A stretch of DNA of 64,000 nucleotides from Streptomyces sp. MJM8645 (GTDB lineage Bacteria > Actinomycetota > Actinomycetes > Streptomycetales > Streptomycetaceae): positions 6,560,501 through 6,624,500 of the forward strand of contig NZ_LJJF01000001.1 in the NCBI RefSeq assembly GCF_001625365.1, read 5' to 3'. Shown one piece after another: positions 17,391 through 26,689 of the stretch (its first letter is position 1; each line of letters opens with the position of its first letter). The notes below the pieces were generated by a model. That model was given only the letters and a program-made list of their open reading frames with translations. It was not told the DNA's origin and did not search any database. Position numbers and translations under genes: made by a program.

Positions 17391-18665
17391 TCACTTGACC
17401 AGGCGGGACCAGTCGGCCGGCTGCCCCGGGTCCAGCGCGCGCAACTGGTCGAGCACCTTGGGGTCCTGGGCGTCCAGCCAGTCGGCGACCTGGCGGAAGG
17501 ACACGCAGCGGACGCCCTCCCGGGTGCAGACGCTCTTCATCACGTCCTCGATGGCCTGCATGTAGATGCCGCCGTTCCAGCTCTCGAAGTGGTTCCCGAT
17601 GAAGAGCGGGGCCCGGCTGCCGTTGTAGACCCGTTCGAAGCCGTTGAGGTAGCCGTTCCGGGTCTCCTTCTCCCACGCGTCGTACTTCTTCGGATCGCCC
17701 TTGGTGGTGTCCTCGGACTGGTTGGCGAGGAAGTTGTAGTCCATCGAGAGGACCTGGGTCGATTTGCCCGGGTAGGGCAGCAGTTGGAGCGGGAAGTTCC
17801 AGATGCCGCCCTTCTTGCCGGGCCAGACCTGGAATTCACCCGGTGAGCTGGCGTCGTACCGGAAGCCGGCCGCCTTCTCGGCCGCGAGCAGGTTCTTCTG
17901 GCCCTGCAGGCAGGGGGCGCGGCCGCCGACCGCCTCCTTGGTGTAGTCGAAGGGCAGCGGCGGGAGGTTCTTGAAGCCGGTGTTGGTCTTCCAGTTGGTG
18001 ACGAAGGAGATCGCCTGGTCGAGCTCGCTCTTCCACTCCTCGGTGCTCCAGTCGTCGCCGCCCTTGGAGTCGCAGAAGTGCCCGTTGAAGTGGGTGCCGA
18101 TCTCGTTCCCGTCCTGCCAGGCCAGGCGCAGTTGCTCCAGGGTGTCCTTGATGTGGGCGTCGGTGGCGAAGTCGATGGCGGAGGCGCCGGCGTCGTGCTG
18201 CGGCGGGTGGTAGAGCGTGCGTTTGGACTTGGGCAGGGTGTAGATGCCGCTGAGGAAGAACGTCATCTGGGCGTTGTTCTCCGTGCCCAACTTGCGGAAG
18301 CGCGAGAACTGTTCGTCGTCGCCCTCCAGCGCGCCGTCCCAGGAGAACACCACGAACTGCGGCGGCTTCTCACCGGGCTTCAGCTTCTCGGGCCGGGGTT
18401 GTCTGGGCTGCGGGCCGGTGTCGGAGGTGGAGCCGTCGCCGAGCACCTTGACCTGGCCGTCCCAGGTCGGCGTGGCGCTGGGGGTCGGGGTGGCACCGGG
18501 GCTGCTGGGGCTGTCGGAGGGTGTGCCGCTCGGGTCGGGTGTGCTCTCCGGCGCGGCGCCGGCGGTGGCCGGTCTGCCCTTCGAGTCGGGGCCTCCCGTG
18601 CCCAGGCCGAGGGCCACGACGACCCCCGTTGCCAGCAGGACAGCCACGCCACGAGCAGGCCGCAC
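17391..18665 (-). CDS. Exported polysaccharide-deacetylase-like protein
   Basis: 424 residues from the GTG at 18665, directly preceded by GGAGG. A signal or anchor segment (GVAVLLATGVVVALGLG) is followed by a Pro/Ser/Thr-rich linker to about residue 85, then a globular domain. FVVFSWDGALEGDDEQFSRF, AQMTFFLSG, the NEIGTHFNGHFC segment and a late PLFIGNHFESW have the layout of a NodB-type carbohydrate esterase barrel. The first catalytic Asp-Asp pair is not typical (FSWDGAL), so activity may be altered. No lipobox cysteine is present. It acts outside the membrane, presumably on cell wall or polysaccharide. Confidence 0.72.
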   Translation of the reverse strand: MRPARGVAVLLATGVVVALGLGTGGPDSKGRPATAGAAPESTPDPSGTPSDSPSSPGATPTPSATPTWDGQVKVLGDGSTSDTGPQPRQPRPEKLKPGEKPPQFVVFSWDGALEGDDEQFSRFRKLGTENNAQMTFFLSGIYTLPKSKRTLYHPPQHDAGASAIDFATDAHIKDTLEQLRLAWQDGNEIGTHFNGHFCDSKGGDDWSTEEWKSELDQAISFVTNWKTNTGFKNLPPLPFDYTKEAVGGRAPCLQGQKNLLAAEKAAGFRYDASSPGEFQVWPGKKGGIWNFPLQLLPYPGKSTQVLSMDYNFLANQSEDTTKGDPKKYDAWEKETRNGYLNGFERVYNGSRAPLFIGNHFESWNGGIYMQAIEDVMKSVCTREGVRCVSFRQVADWLDAQDPKVLDQLRALDPGQPADWSRLVK

Positions 18666-18794
18666 CGTTCCTCCGTTTCTCCGACCTGCCGTCAAATGCT
18701 GGTCAGATAGTCATACGTATGGTGCGAACATCAGAACACCTTGATCGACAATGTGTCGAGGCTTGCATGGGACGGGAGTTGGGAGATAGGTGTG

Positions 18795-18843
18795 CGACCG
18801 GAGGCCGGCCGCGCCCCGGGTGGGTGCGGCCGGCCTCCGGTCG
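18795..18843 (-). terminator. Terminator of the P450-reductase gene
   Basis: A perfect 18-bp stem (18795-18812 with 18826-18843) with a 13-base loop, eight bases beyond the stop of the leftward P450-reductase gene. Confidence 0.82.
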
Positions 18844-18850
18844 GGCGGGC

Positions 18851-21800
18851 TCAGCGGCCCGCGTAGACGTCCTCGACGTAGCGGCGCTCGTCGATCAGGC
18901 CCTGGAGCCAGGCCTGGGCCCGGCCTTCGTCGGCGCCGGGGGTCCGGCTCAGGTAGAGCTCGCGGAAGGCGGCGCGGACACCCGGGGCCATCCGGGCGCC
19001 GTCGCCGCACACGTAGACCTCGGCGCCGGCGGCGAGCAGGCTCCAGACCTCCGCGCCCTCGGCGGCGATGCGGTCCTGGACGAAGCGCCGACCGTCGACG
19101 GGCCGTTCGCTGAAGACCGGGCGCATCGAGACGGCGCCGGCCTGCTCGGCGGCGAGCAGTTCGTCGCGGTGCAGGTAGTCGGCGTCGGGCGCGTCGCAGC
19201 CGAAGTAGAGCAGGGCCGGGGCGAGTTCGGTGTCCCTGGCGGTGGCCTCGTCGGCGGTGGCCTTGTCGGCGGTGGCGGTGGCGGTGGCGAGCAGGGCGCG
19301 GCGGTCGGCGACCGCGCCGCGGAACGGCGCCAGGCCGGTGCCGGCCGCGATCATGATCACCGGGGTGCGGTGGCCGATCCGGAACGTTTCTCGGCACGGC
19401 TGGAGGCGCGCCAGCACGGTGTCCCCGACGGCCACCCGGTCGAGGTAGCCGGAGCCGACGCCCCGGAAGGAGCCCCGGCCGGAGCGGGCCGGGGCGTCGA
19501 GCACGGAGACCATCAGGTCCACGTGGCGCGGGGCGCTGGTCGGCGAGGTGGAGATGGAGTACATCCGGGGCCGGATCGGCGGCAGCAGTTCCAGCAGCAC
19601 CGGCCAGGTCAGGACCTCCCGCAGGGCCGGGTGGTCCTCGACCAGCTCCAGCAGCGTCCGCGGGTCGTCCTCGGGCAGCGCCCGCAGCGCGGCCTGCTCG
19701 GGCGGGCAGGGGTTGAGGTCGGCCAGCGTCGCGCGCTGGGCGGCGCTCGGGCGGTCCTGCAACTCGACGTGGTGGGTGAGCAGTTCGCGGACCGTCAGCG
19801 GCCGGTCCACGGCGAGGATGGTGCGCCGGTTCGCCACGATGCCGAGCAGGGTGTCCGGGTCGGTGCCGAACACCTTGGCGGCGCGCTCGACCAGGGCCGG
19901 GTCGTTGGCCGGCAGCACCGAGACGTGGTCCGCGGTGCGGTAGTCGACGCCCTCCGGCAGGGCCAGCCGGACCAGGCGCTTGACCCGGGGGTAGGCGGGG
20001 TCGGTGAGGCTGCCGACCGCCGTGACGGTCAGCCCGATCACGCGGCGCTTCGCGGCCAGGGCGTCCAGCGGGCCGCCGGCCAGCTCGGTCACGGTGTACG
20101 TCTCCAGGGCGGCGGCCTCGGCGGGAGCGGGCGCGGTGCCGGTGCCGGGGGCGGGGGCGACGACGGGTGCAGCGGCGTCGCCGTACCGCTCCAGCAGGGC
20201 CCGGCTCAGCGCCGTGGTGAACTCCGCCACCTTCCCGGCCAGATCGCCGGAGGCGTCGGCCGCTCCCCGGGCGAGCAGCCGGGTGCCGCCGAGGGCGGCG
20301 AGGCCCTCGTCGATCAGCGTCGGCACGCGCTGGTACGTGGCGGCGTACGTCCGGTCGCCGATGCCGAGCACCGCGTACCGGACGTCCTTCGCGAACCCGG
20401 CGGTGCCCTCGGCGCCTTCGCCGCCCTCGGCCTGTTCGGCCTGTTCGGCCTGTTTGGTCGCCGCCCGGAGCCGGCGGACGAACTCCGCCGCGTCGTCCGT
20501 CGGCTGCCCGTTGTACGAGGCGGCGGTGATCACCACCGGCCGGTCGGTGGGCAGCCCGTCCGCGTACGCGTCCAGCGGGGCGACGGCGGTGTCGCAGCCG
20601 AGTGCGGCCGCCGCGTCGGCCAGCTGCCGGGTGAACTCGCGGCAGGCGCCGTAGTTGGAGCCGTGCAGGAGCAGCAGGCCGGTGCCCTGGCGGACCCGCC
20701 CGGGCAGGTCGGCGGCGCGGACGGGCGCGTCCGCCACCGCCGGGGGCGTGGGCGTGCGCGGGGCGAGGGCGAGGGTGAAGTCGTCGGGCTTGATGGTGAG
20801 CGTCTGCTTGATGGTCAGCTGGTAGTCGGCGTGGTCGATCAGCCGGTAGCGGTGGACCAGCATGCCGAGCAGCATGGTGGCCTCGTGCAGCGCGAACTGC
20901 CGCCCGATGCAGGCGCGTTCGCCGGTGCCGAAGGGCTTGAAGGCGTGCGGTGAGCGGGCCGCCTCCGGCTCGGGGTCGAAGCGGGAGGGGTCGAACAGCT
21001 CCGGGTTGTCGCCCCAGACGGGGTCGCGGTGCAGCATCATCGTGGCCACCAGGACCGGCTCCCCGGCGCGGACCGGGATCCGGCCGCCGAGCAGGGTGTC
21101 CGCGCGGGCCTCGCGGCTGAACGCGGGGGCCGTCGGCCACAGCCGCAACGCCTCGTTGAGCACCTGCCGGGTGTACCGGAGCCGGCCGATGTCCTCGTAC
21201 GAGGGCTCCGGATCGGCCTGGTCGCCCCAGAGCGCGTCCACCTCGCGCTGGACCTCGCGGAGCACGGCGGGGTGCTTGACGAGGTAGTACAGCGCGAAGG
21301 AGAGCGCGCCCGAGGTGGTCTCGTGGCCGGCGATCAGGAAGGTGATCACCTGGTTGCGGATGTTCTCGGCGTCCAGTCTGCTGCCGTCGGCGGGGTGCAC
21401 GGCGTCGAGCATCAGGCCCAGCAGGTCCTCGGCCGGGCCCTGTTCGGGGCTGCCGGCGCGGGCGGCGATCACCTCGTCCACCACCGAGGCCAGGTACCGG
21501 GCGTCGCCCCGGGCGGCCTCGTCGGGCTCGTTGTGGTCGAGTTCCGGGTCGCGCAGGAGCTTGTTCATCGCCCAGTTCAGGGAGCGGACCATCGCCTCGA
21601 CGAAGGGGTGCGGCTCCTCCCGGTCGAAGGAACCGAAGTCGAAGCCGAAACCGGCCAGCCCGATGGTGTCCAGGGTCATCCGGGTCATGTCGCCGGGCAC
21701 GTCCACGACCAGCCCGGCGGCCGACCGGCCGTCCCAGGACTCGATCAGGCGGCGGGCCACCCGCAGCATCACGGGGTGGTAGGTGCGCATCGAGCCGAGC

Positions 21801-22192
21801 GCGAAGGCGGGCATCAGGATGTCGTGCGCCCTGGCCCAGTTCGGCTCCGCGTTGTACGCCGTGAACAGGCCGTCCCCGGTGAACTCGCGGACGTTCTCCA
21901 GGGCCGGTCCGATCGACTTGGTGAACCGCTCCTCGTCGGCCAGCTCCTCGACCAGGTCCAGGCCGCTGACGATCAGGGTGTCCCGCCCGTGCAGGCGCTG
22001 GACGAAGGCCGGGGCGTGCCGCCGGGCCAGTTCCATGGTGCGCAGCAGGGGGGCGGCGATCGGCGGCGCCGACGAGATGTCGACCAGCGGCACCCCGGCG
22101 GGGCTCTGCCGGGGCACCAGGGTCCCGGGCGGGAGCCCGGCTCCAGCCGGATTCGCAGCCTCGGCTGCCGCCGGGGTCATCGTCTCGGTCAT
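18851..22192 (-). CDS. Self-sufficient cytochrome P450-reductase fusion (CYP102/BM3 type)
   Basis: 1113 residues from the ATG at 22192, which has a GGAAGG ribosome site. Residues about 20-480 are a P450 with the oxygen-binding helix (AGHETTSG), ExxR (EALRLW) and heme loop FGTGERACIGRQF, ligand Cys428. After an Ala/Pro linker comes a flavodoxin FMN domain (LLLLHGSNYGACREFTRQLA), then an FAD/NADPH reductase domain (RPRMYSISTSP, AAGTGLAPFRG, VYVCGDGARM). The layout is that of fatty-acid hydroxylases of the P450 BM3 kind. Repeated Glu-Ala/Gly codons occur in the FMN domain. A PAS/LuxR-type regulator is transcribed divergently and is its likely controller. Confidence 0.95.
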   Translation of the reverse strand: MTETMTPAAAEAANPAGAGLPPGTLVPRQSPAGVPLVDISSAPPIAAPLLRTMELARRHAPAFVQRLHGRDTLIVSGLDLVEELADEERFTKSIGPALENVREFTGDGLFTAYNAEPNWARAHDILMPAFALGSMRTYHPVMLRVARRLIESWDGRSAAGLVVDVPGDMTRMTLDTIGLAGFGFDFGSFDREEPHPFVEAMVRSLNWAMNKLLRDPELDHNEPDEAARGDARYLASVVDEVIAARAGSPEQGPAEDLLGLMLDAVHPADGSRLDAENIRNQVITFLIAGHETTSGALSFALYYLVKHPAVLREVQREVDALWGDQADPEPSYEDIGRLRYTRQVLNEALRLWPTAPAFSREARADTLLGGRIPVRAGEPVLVATMMLHRDPVWGDNPELFDPSRFDPEPEAARSPHAFKPFGTGERACIGRQFALHEATMLLGMLVHRYRLIDHADYQLTIKQTLTIKPDDFTLALAPRTPTPPAVADAPVRAADLPGRVRQGTGLLLLHGSNYGACREFTRQLADAAAALGCDTAVAPLDAYADGLPTDRPVVITAASYNGQPTDDAAEFVRRLRAATKQAEQAEQAEGGEGAEGTAGFAKDVRYAVLGIGDRTYAATYQRVPTLIDEGLAALGGTRLLARGAADASGDLAGKVAEFTTALSRALLERYGDAAAPVVAPAPGTGTAPAPAEAAALETYTVTELAGGPLDALAAKRRVIGLTVTAVGSLTDPAYPRVKRLVRLALPEGVDYRTADHVSVLPANDPALVERAAKVFGTDPDTLLGIVANRRTILAVDRPLTVRELLTHHVELQDRPSAAQRATLADLNPCPPEQAALRALPEDDPRTLLELVEDHPALREVLTWPVLLELLPPIRPRMYSISTSPTSAPRHVDLMVSVLDAPARSGRGSFRGVGSGYLDRVAVGDTVLARLQPCRETFRIGHRTPVIMIAAGTGLAPFRGAVADRRALLATATATADKATADEATARDTELAPALLYFGCDAPDADYLHRDELLAAEQAGAVSMRPVFSERPVDGRRFVQDRIAAEGAEVWSLLAAGAEVYVCGDGARMAPGVRAAFRELYLSRTPGADEGRAQAWLQGLIDERRYVEDVYAGR

Positions 22193-22365
22193 GGGTTGTC
22201 GCCTTCCGTGGCAGGAGAAACCTCGTCGTCCTCCACTCTCACCCGAACAGGGCAGGAACCCGGGCCCGAGGACTACATGTTTGTGCAGTAGCGGCGGTCG
22301 CGGAAGACTTGTCAACGGACCGTCAGGTCTGCTGCACGCGCAAGTTGTACACGGGAGGGGCCGGG

Positions 22366-23031
22366 ATGAGACTGACCGACTGCGAGTCGACGGCGGAGAG
22401 CTGGCAGGACCTCGCCGTCATCTGGCGCAACCGGACGCTGCGGTTGCTCGACCACGTGCCGGTGGCGCTGGCGGTGTGCGAGTTCAGCGGCCGGATCATG
22501 ATCGTCAACCGGGCGATGGCCGCCGAATTCGGCCTGCTGCCCGGGCAGTTGCGCAACCGGAAGATCCTGGAGTTCTTCACCCTCCGGGACAGCGCCACCA
22601 TACCGGCGCTCGCCGAGGCCGTCCGCCTGCACCGCCGCTCGCAGTACCCGGCGCCGGTCTCCTGGTCGGCCGCCGACGGCACCGAGCGGAGCGGCGAGAT
22701 GACCGTCGCCCTGGTCGGCGACACCCCGGAGGACGCCCCGAACCTGCTGCTCTCGCTGCCGGTCCGCACCGGGCCCGCCGGCCCGCCGGCCGCCCCCCGC
22801 CCCGAGGTGAGCCCGGTCGAGGCCCGGATCCTCGCCGCCGCCGCCCGCGGCGCCACCACGGCCCAGATCGGCCGGGAGATCGGCCTCACCCCGGACGGCG
22901 TCAACTACCACCTCGCCCGGCTCACCCGCCGCTGGCAGCTGCCCAACCGCACCGCACTGGTCGCCCGCGCCTACGCCACCGGCGTCCTGGCCGCCGGCGC
23001 CTGGCCGCCGGAGCCGGCCCCCCGACCATGA
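22366..23031 (+). CDS. PAS-LuxR-type transcriptional regulator
   Basis: 221 residues from the ATG at 22366 (GGGAGG ribosome site). Residues about 25-130 look like a PAS sensor domain (LDHVPVALAVCEFSGRIMIV, then ILEFFTLRDS). Residues 150-210 are a LuxR-type HTH (SPVEARILAAAARGATTAQI, then LTPDGVNYHLARLTRRW). The pattern matches Streptomyces PAS-LuxR regulators. It is divergently placed from the P450-reductase gene with a 173-bp shared control region, so regulation of that gene is likely. No ligand can be named. Confidence 0.82.
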   Translation: MRLTDCESTAESWQDLAVIWRNRTLRLLDHVPVALAVCEFSGRIMIVNRAMAAEFGLLPGQLRNRKILEFFTLRDSATIPALAEAVRLHRRSQYPAPVSWSAADGTERSGEMTVALVGDTPEDAPNLLLSLPVRTGPAGPPAAPRPEVSPVEARILAAAARGATTAQIGREIGLTPDGVNYHLARLTRRWQLPNRTALVARAYATGVLAAGAWPPEPAPRP

Positions 23032-23056
23032 CGGGGGCGGCTCGCGGGGGAGGCCG

Positions 23057-23098
23057 GCGGGCTGGGCTGCGCGGGCTGGGTTGCACGGGGCTGGGCCG
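23057..23098. repeat. 14-bp tandem repeat (about 3 copies)
   Basis: Units at 23057, 23071 and 23085, built on GCGGGCTGGGYTGC, begin 26 bases after the stop of the PAS-LuxR gene. The third copy is degenerate. Confidence 0.7.
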
Positions 23099-23099
23099 T

Positions 23100-23152
23100 T
23101 CGGTGATTTAGTTATATGCTCACAATGATTTCAACAATACAAATACTTGTGG
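23100..23152 (+). promoter_or_regulatory. AT-rich promoter/operator of the MFS-marR operon
   Basis: A strikingly AT-rich block stands in otherwise GC-rich DNA. It contains TATATG/TATGCT -10-like elements near 23113-23120 and an imperfect palindrome ACAAATACTTGT at 23139-23150, ten bases before the transporter start. MarR proteins bind such AT-rich palindromes, and a marR gene is second in this operon, so autoregulation is likely. Confidence 0.6.
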
Positions 23153-23162
23153 AGCCCCTACC

Positions 23163-24650
23163 ATGCCGGACGCCGCCCCACGACGGCCCTGGCTCGTGCT
23201 CGCCATCTGCTGCATGAGCCTGCTGATCGTCAGCCTCGACAACACGATCCTGAACGTCGCCCTGCCCGCCATCCAGCGCGACCTGCACACCTCGGTGTCC
23301 GGGCTGCAATGGACGGTCGATGCCTACACGCTGGTGCTGGCCAGCCTGTTGATGCTCTCCGGTTCCACCGCCGACCGGGTGGGCCGCCGCCGGGTCTTCC
23401 AGATCGGACTGGTGGTCTTCACCGCGGCGTCGCTGCTGTGCAGCCTGGCCCCCGGGCTCGGCTGGCTCGTCGCCGCACGGATGCTCCAGGCGGTGGGCGG
23501 ATCGATGCTGAACCCCGTCGCCATGTCGATCATCAGCAACACCTTCACCGACTCCCGGCAGCGTGCCCGCGCCATCGGCGTGTGGAGCGGCGTCGTGGGC
23601 ATCAGCATGGCCGCCGGACCGATCGTCGGCGGCGCCCTGGTCGAGTCGGCCGGCTGGCGGGCCGTCTTCTGGATCAACGTGCCGATCGGCCTGGCCGCGC
23701 TGTTCCTGACCCGCAGGTACGTGCCGGAATCACGGGCGCCGCGGCCCCGCCGGGTCGATCCGGTCGGCCAGGTGCTCGTCATTGTCCTGCTCACCGCGCT
23801 CACGTACGCGATCATCGAGTCGCCGGAGCGCGGCTGGACCTCGCCGCTCGTCGTCGGCTGCGCGGCGGCGGCGCTGGGCGCGCTGCTGGGCCTGCTGTGG
23901 TACGAGCCCAGGCGCACCGACCCGCTGATCGAGCTGCGGTTCTTCCGGTCCGCGCCGTTCGCGGGCGCCACCGTGATCGCGGTCGCCGCCTTCGCCTCCC
24001 TGGGCGGGTTCCTGTTCGTCAGCTCCCTCTACCTGCAGAACGTGCGCGGGCTCACCCCGCTGCACGCCGGACTGTTCATGCTGCCGATGGCGGTGATGGC
24101 GCTGCTGACCGCGCCGGTGTCCGGCCGCATGGTCGCCTCCCGGGGTCCGCGCATCCCCCTGCTCCTCGCCGGGGCGGCCCTGTGCGCGAGCGCCGTGCTC
24201 CAGGCGCTCACCTACTCCGAGCACCTTCCGACGGCCGTGCTGGTCGTCGCGTACCTGCTCTTCGGCACCGGCTTCGGCCTGGTCAACGCGCCCATCACCA
24301 ACACCGCCGTTTCGGGCATGCCCCGTTCGCAGGCCGGTGTCGCGGCCGCGGTGGCCTCCACCAGCCGGCAGATCGGCCAGTCCCTCGGCGTGGCCGTCGT
24401 CGGCGCCCTGATGGCGGGCGGGGCGTACGCGCACACGGCGGCCTTCACCGACGCCGGGCGGACGGCGTGGTGGATCATCGCAGGCTGCGGCGCCGTCGTG
24501 CTGGTCACGGGTACGCTCACTTCCGGCCGCTGGGCCCGGGAGGCGGCCCTGCGCACGGCGGAGCGGCTCGCCGCCGAGGAGACGCCTGAGGCGCCTGAGA
24601 CGCCGGAGGCGCCGGGGGCGAGGGAGATGAAGGAGACGGTGAACACCTGA
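23163..24650 (+). CDS. MFS drug efflux transporter (DHA2/EmrB-QacA type)
   Basis: 495 residues with the spacing of 14 membrane helices. Motif A appears as GSTADRVGRRRVFQIGL between helices 2 and 3. The antiporter motif is GVVGISMAAGPIVGGALVE, and NVPIGLAALFL is typical of DHA2 exporters. It exports cationic or amphipathic drugs by proton antiport. The C-terminus is a charged Glu/Pro tail. The stop overlaps the start of the downstream marR gene (TGATG), so the two are cotranslated. It lies close to the peptide cluster, but the intervening gap and its own regulator suggest an independent efflux unit. Confidence 0.9.
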   Translation: MPDAAPRRPWLVLAICCMSLLIVSLDNTILNVALPAIQRDLHTSVSGLQWTVDAYTLVLASLLMLSGSTADRVGRRRVFQIGLVVFTAASLLCSLAPGLGWLVAARMLQAVGGSMLNPVAMSIISNTFTDSRQRARAIGVWSGVVGISMAAGPIVGGALVESAGWRAVFWINVPIGLAALFLTRRYVPESRAPRPRRVDPVGQVLVIVLLTALTYAIIESPERGWTSPLVVGCAAAALGALLGLLWYEPRRTDPLIELRFFRSAPFAGATVIAVAAFASLGGFLFVSSLYLQNVRGLTPLHAGLFMLPMAVMALLTAPVSGRMVASRGPRIPLLLAGAALCASAVLQALTYSEHLPTAVLVVAYLLFGTGFGLVNAPITNTAVSGMPRSQAGVAAAVASTSRQIGQSLGVAVVGALMAGGAYAHTAAFTDAGRTAWWIIAGCGAVVLVTGTLTSGRWAREAALRTAERLAAEETPEAPETPEAPGAREMKETVNT

Positions 24651-25102
24651 TGGACCGCCCGCACACCGGCGAGCACCACGAGGGGGACGAGGCCGCCACC
24701 AGTACGGCGACCAGGGTCTGGCAGGGGCTGAACGTGCTCGTCCTGGAGCGCTACGACCGCCGCAAGACCGTCGCCGAAGCCCTCGGCATGAGCTTCAGCC
24801 GGGTCAGGGCGCTGCGCCGCCTCGGCGCCGACCCGATCACCCTGCGGGACCTGGCCGAGCGGCTGGGCAGCGACCCGCCCTACACCACCGTCATCGTCGA
24901 CGACCTGGTGCGGCGCGGCCTCGCCGAACGCGTCACCAATCCCGCCGATCGCCGGTCCAAGCTGGTCCATCTGACCGAGGAGGGCCAGACGAAGGCCGCC
25001 CTCGCCGCCAGGATCCTCACCACCCCGCCCGACGACCTGCTCGCCCTGCCCCCGGAGGACATCCAGGCGCTCGACCGCGTCCTGGCGAAGCTCCTGGACT
25101 GA
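24650..25102 (+). CDS. MarR-family transcriptional regulator
   Basis: 150 residues. A winged-helix MarR domain is visible: PITLRDLAERLGSDPPYTTV is the recognition region, VDDLVRRGLAERVTNPADRR covers the wing with the conserved D-R-R, and KLVHLTEEGQ follows. The start overlaps the transporter stop (TGATG), a classic MFS-marR arrangement in which the regulator represses its own operon until a drug binds. Its operator is probably the AT-rich palindrome before the transporter. Confidence 0.92.
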   Translation: MDRPHTGEHHEGDEAATSTATRVWQGLNVLVLERYDRRKTVAEALGMSFSRVRALRRLGADPITLRDLAERLGSDPPYTTVIVDDLVRRGLAERVTNPADRRSKLVHLTEEGQTKAALAARILTTPPDDLLALPPEDIQALDRVLAKLLD

Positions 25103-25141
25103 ACCCCCCCCGGCGGGTGCCGTCGTGGCCGCCGACGGGCT

Positions 25142-25202
25142 GTGAGGCCAGCGTGAAGGTCATGGGTGGGGCCGGTGATCGGCCGTTGATCGGGCGTAGA
25201 CG
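25142..25202 (+). promoter_or_regulatory. Putative promoter of the cluster regulator with 11-bp direct repeats
   Basis: GTGA-type units begin at 25142 and 25153, and GGTGATCGGCC (25174) and GTTGATCGGGC (25185) continue in 11-bp register up to a TAGACG hexamer at 25197. The block 25153-25184 resembles 5964-5995 at 27 of 32 positions. The geometry is like SARP/AfsR boxes. The start of the regulator gene lies 164 bases downstream. Confidence 0.4.
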
Positions 25203-25365
25203 GCAAGCCTGCAGCATCTGGAACCGGAGGGGACCGGTTCGGAGGCCACAGCCTGACCACCGGGACCCACGCGGTCGGACCACGGACCGCGCGGGTGCCC
25301 AGCGCTGATGCCGCCACCGGTCCCGACCCCCATCAGGAGTCCGGACCACGAAGGGCAGACGAGGC

Positions 25366-26661
25366 ATGGACGGCGGGCAGTGGGTGCAAGCGGTGAGGCC
25401 GGCGGCGGGCTTCGGCGAGCAGTTGAGGGTACGGCGCGAGCGGATCGGCCTGACCCAACAGTGCCTGGCCGATCACGCCACCCTGAGCGTGCGGGCGATC
25501 CGGGACATGGAGAGCGGCCGAGTCAGAAGGCCGCGGAACGAGACCGTCCGGCTGCTGGCGGACGCGCTGCGGCTGGAGGGCCGCAGCCGGACGGACTTCG
25601 AGGAGGCCGCCCGTCGGCACCCGCTCGCCGATGAGCCGGCGGCCGTGGCGCCGGTCGCCCCGCCGGTGGCGCGCGGGGCCATCGTCGGCCGGGAGATGGA
25701 GGCCGAGGTGCTGTCCGACGCCTTCGCCGTGCACGGGGACCGGCTGGTCTCGCTGGTGGGGCTCGGCGGGGTCGGCAAGACCCGGCTCGCCCTGGAGGTG
25801 GCCCGCCGCCTGCACCTGGCCGCCTGCTGGTCGGTGCGCTGGGTGGACTGCGCCGGCGACCCGGCCCCCTGGCACGGCCGGATGGACGACATCGTCCGGG
25901 ACATCGGCGACCGGCCCGCCCTGCTGGTGCTGGACGGCGCCGACGGCGGGGTGGACGCCGGCCGGCTGGACGGGCTGTTCCACCACTGCCCCGGGCTGCG
26001 GGTGCTGATCACCGCCCGGGAGGCCTGGCCGCTGCCCGGCGGGCAGGTCGTCCCGCTCGCGCCGCTGCCCGTACCGGCCCCCGAACTCGACGTCGAGCCG
26101 GAGGCGTTGGCGCAGATCGGCGCCGTCCGGCTGCTGCTCTCGCACCTGCGCCGGCTGCGCCCCGGCTACACCCTGGAGCGCTCCGAGGCCCCCGCCGTGG
26201 CCGCGCTCTGCCGCCACCTGGACGGCCTGCCGGGGGCGTTGGAGCGCGCGGCGGGGTGGACGCTGGTGCAGTCCACCGCCCAGCTGCTGGCCCGGCTGTC
26301 GGTCGGCCCGTTCACGCTGGCGGCACCGCCGGTGGTGTACGGCACGCGCGGCGACGTCCGGGACGAGGTGGAGCCGGCGATCCAGCGGTTGACGGAGCGC
26401 CAGCGGGCCCTGCTGGACGTGCTCGTGGACGAGCCCGGCGACTGGTCGGGGGAGGACGCGGTGGTCCGCAGCGGCTGGGCGCCGCAGACCTGCCTGGCGA
26501 CGGTGCACGAACTGCTGTCGCGCGGACTGATCCGCAGCGTGCCCGCCCGCGACGGGGTGCGCTTCACGGTGCTCAACGTGTGCCGCCGCCTCCTCCGGGA
26601 GGAGCCCGGGCACCGGTTCGCGCCGGCCGGGGACGTCCAGCTGCTCGCCGTCGCGGGCTGA
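25366..26661 (+). CDS. XRE-type HTH/NB-ARC ATPase regulator, probably cluster-situated
   Basis: 431 residues. Residues 15-75 are an XRE helix-turn-helix (LRVRRERIGLTQQCLADHAT, then VRAIRDMESGR). An NB-ARC-like ATPase follows, with Walker A GLGGVGKTR near residue 132, a Walker B-like ALLVLDGADGG near 185 and an ITAREAW sensor segment. A winged-helix region ends the protein. TPR repeats, usual in this class, are missing, so it is shorter than most relatives of 700-1000 residues. It sits 200 bases before the first biosynthetic gene and is the best visible candidate for pathway regulator, though the repeat-type sites in cluster promoters would be unusual for an XRE protein. Confidence 0.82.
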   Translation: MDGGQWVQAVRPAAGFGEQLRVRRERIGLTQQCLADHATLSVRAIRDMESGRVRRPRNETVRLLADALRLEGRSRTDFEEAARRHPLADEPAAVAPVAPPVARGAIVGREMEAEVLSDAFAVHGDRLVSLVGLGGVGKTRLALEVARRLHLAACWSVRWVDCAGDPAPWHGRMDDIVRDIGDRPALLVLDGADGGVDAGRLDGLFHHCPGLRVLITAREAWPLPGGQVVPLAPLPVPAPELDVEPEALAQIGAVRLLLSHLRRLRPGYTLERSEAPAVAALCRHLDGLPGALERAAGWTLVQSTAQLLARLSVGPFTLAAPPVVYGTRGDVRDEVEPAIQRLTERQRALLDVLVDEPGDWSGEDAVVRSGWAPQTCLATVHELLSRGLIRSVPARDGVRFTVLNVCRRLLREEPGHRFAPAGDVQLLAVAG

Positions 26662-26689
26662 CCACGCGGCGGCCGGCCGGGTGTCGATA

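Noticed and set aside
23163..25102. MFS-MarR pair as the self-resistance unit of the peptide cluster
   Set aside because: It has its own AT-rich operator and lacks the CTGCCG-type promoter. The cluster has a separate exporter directly behind NRPS 4.
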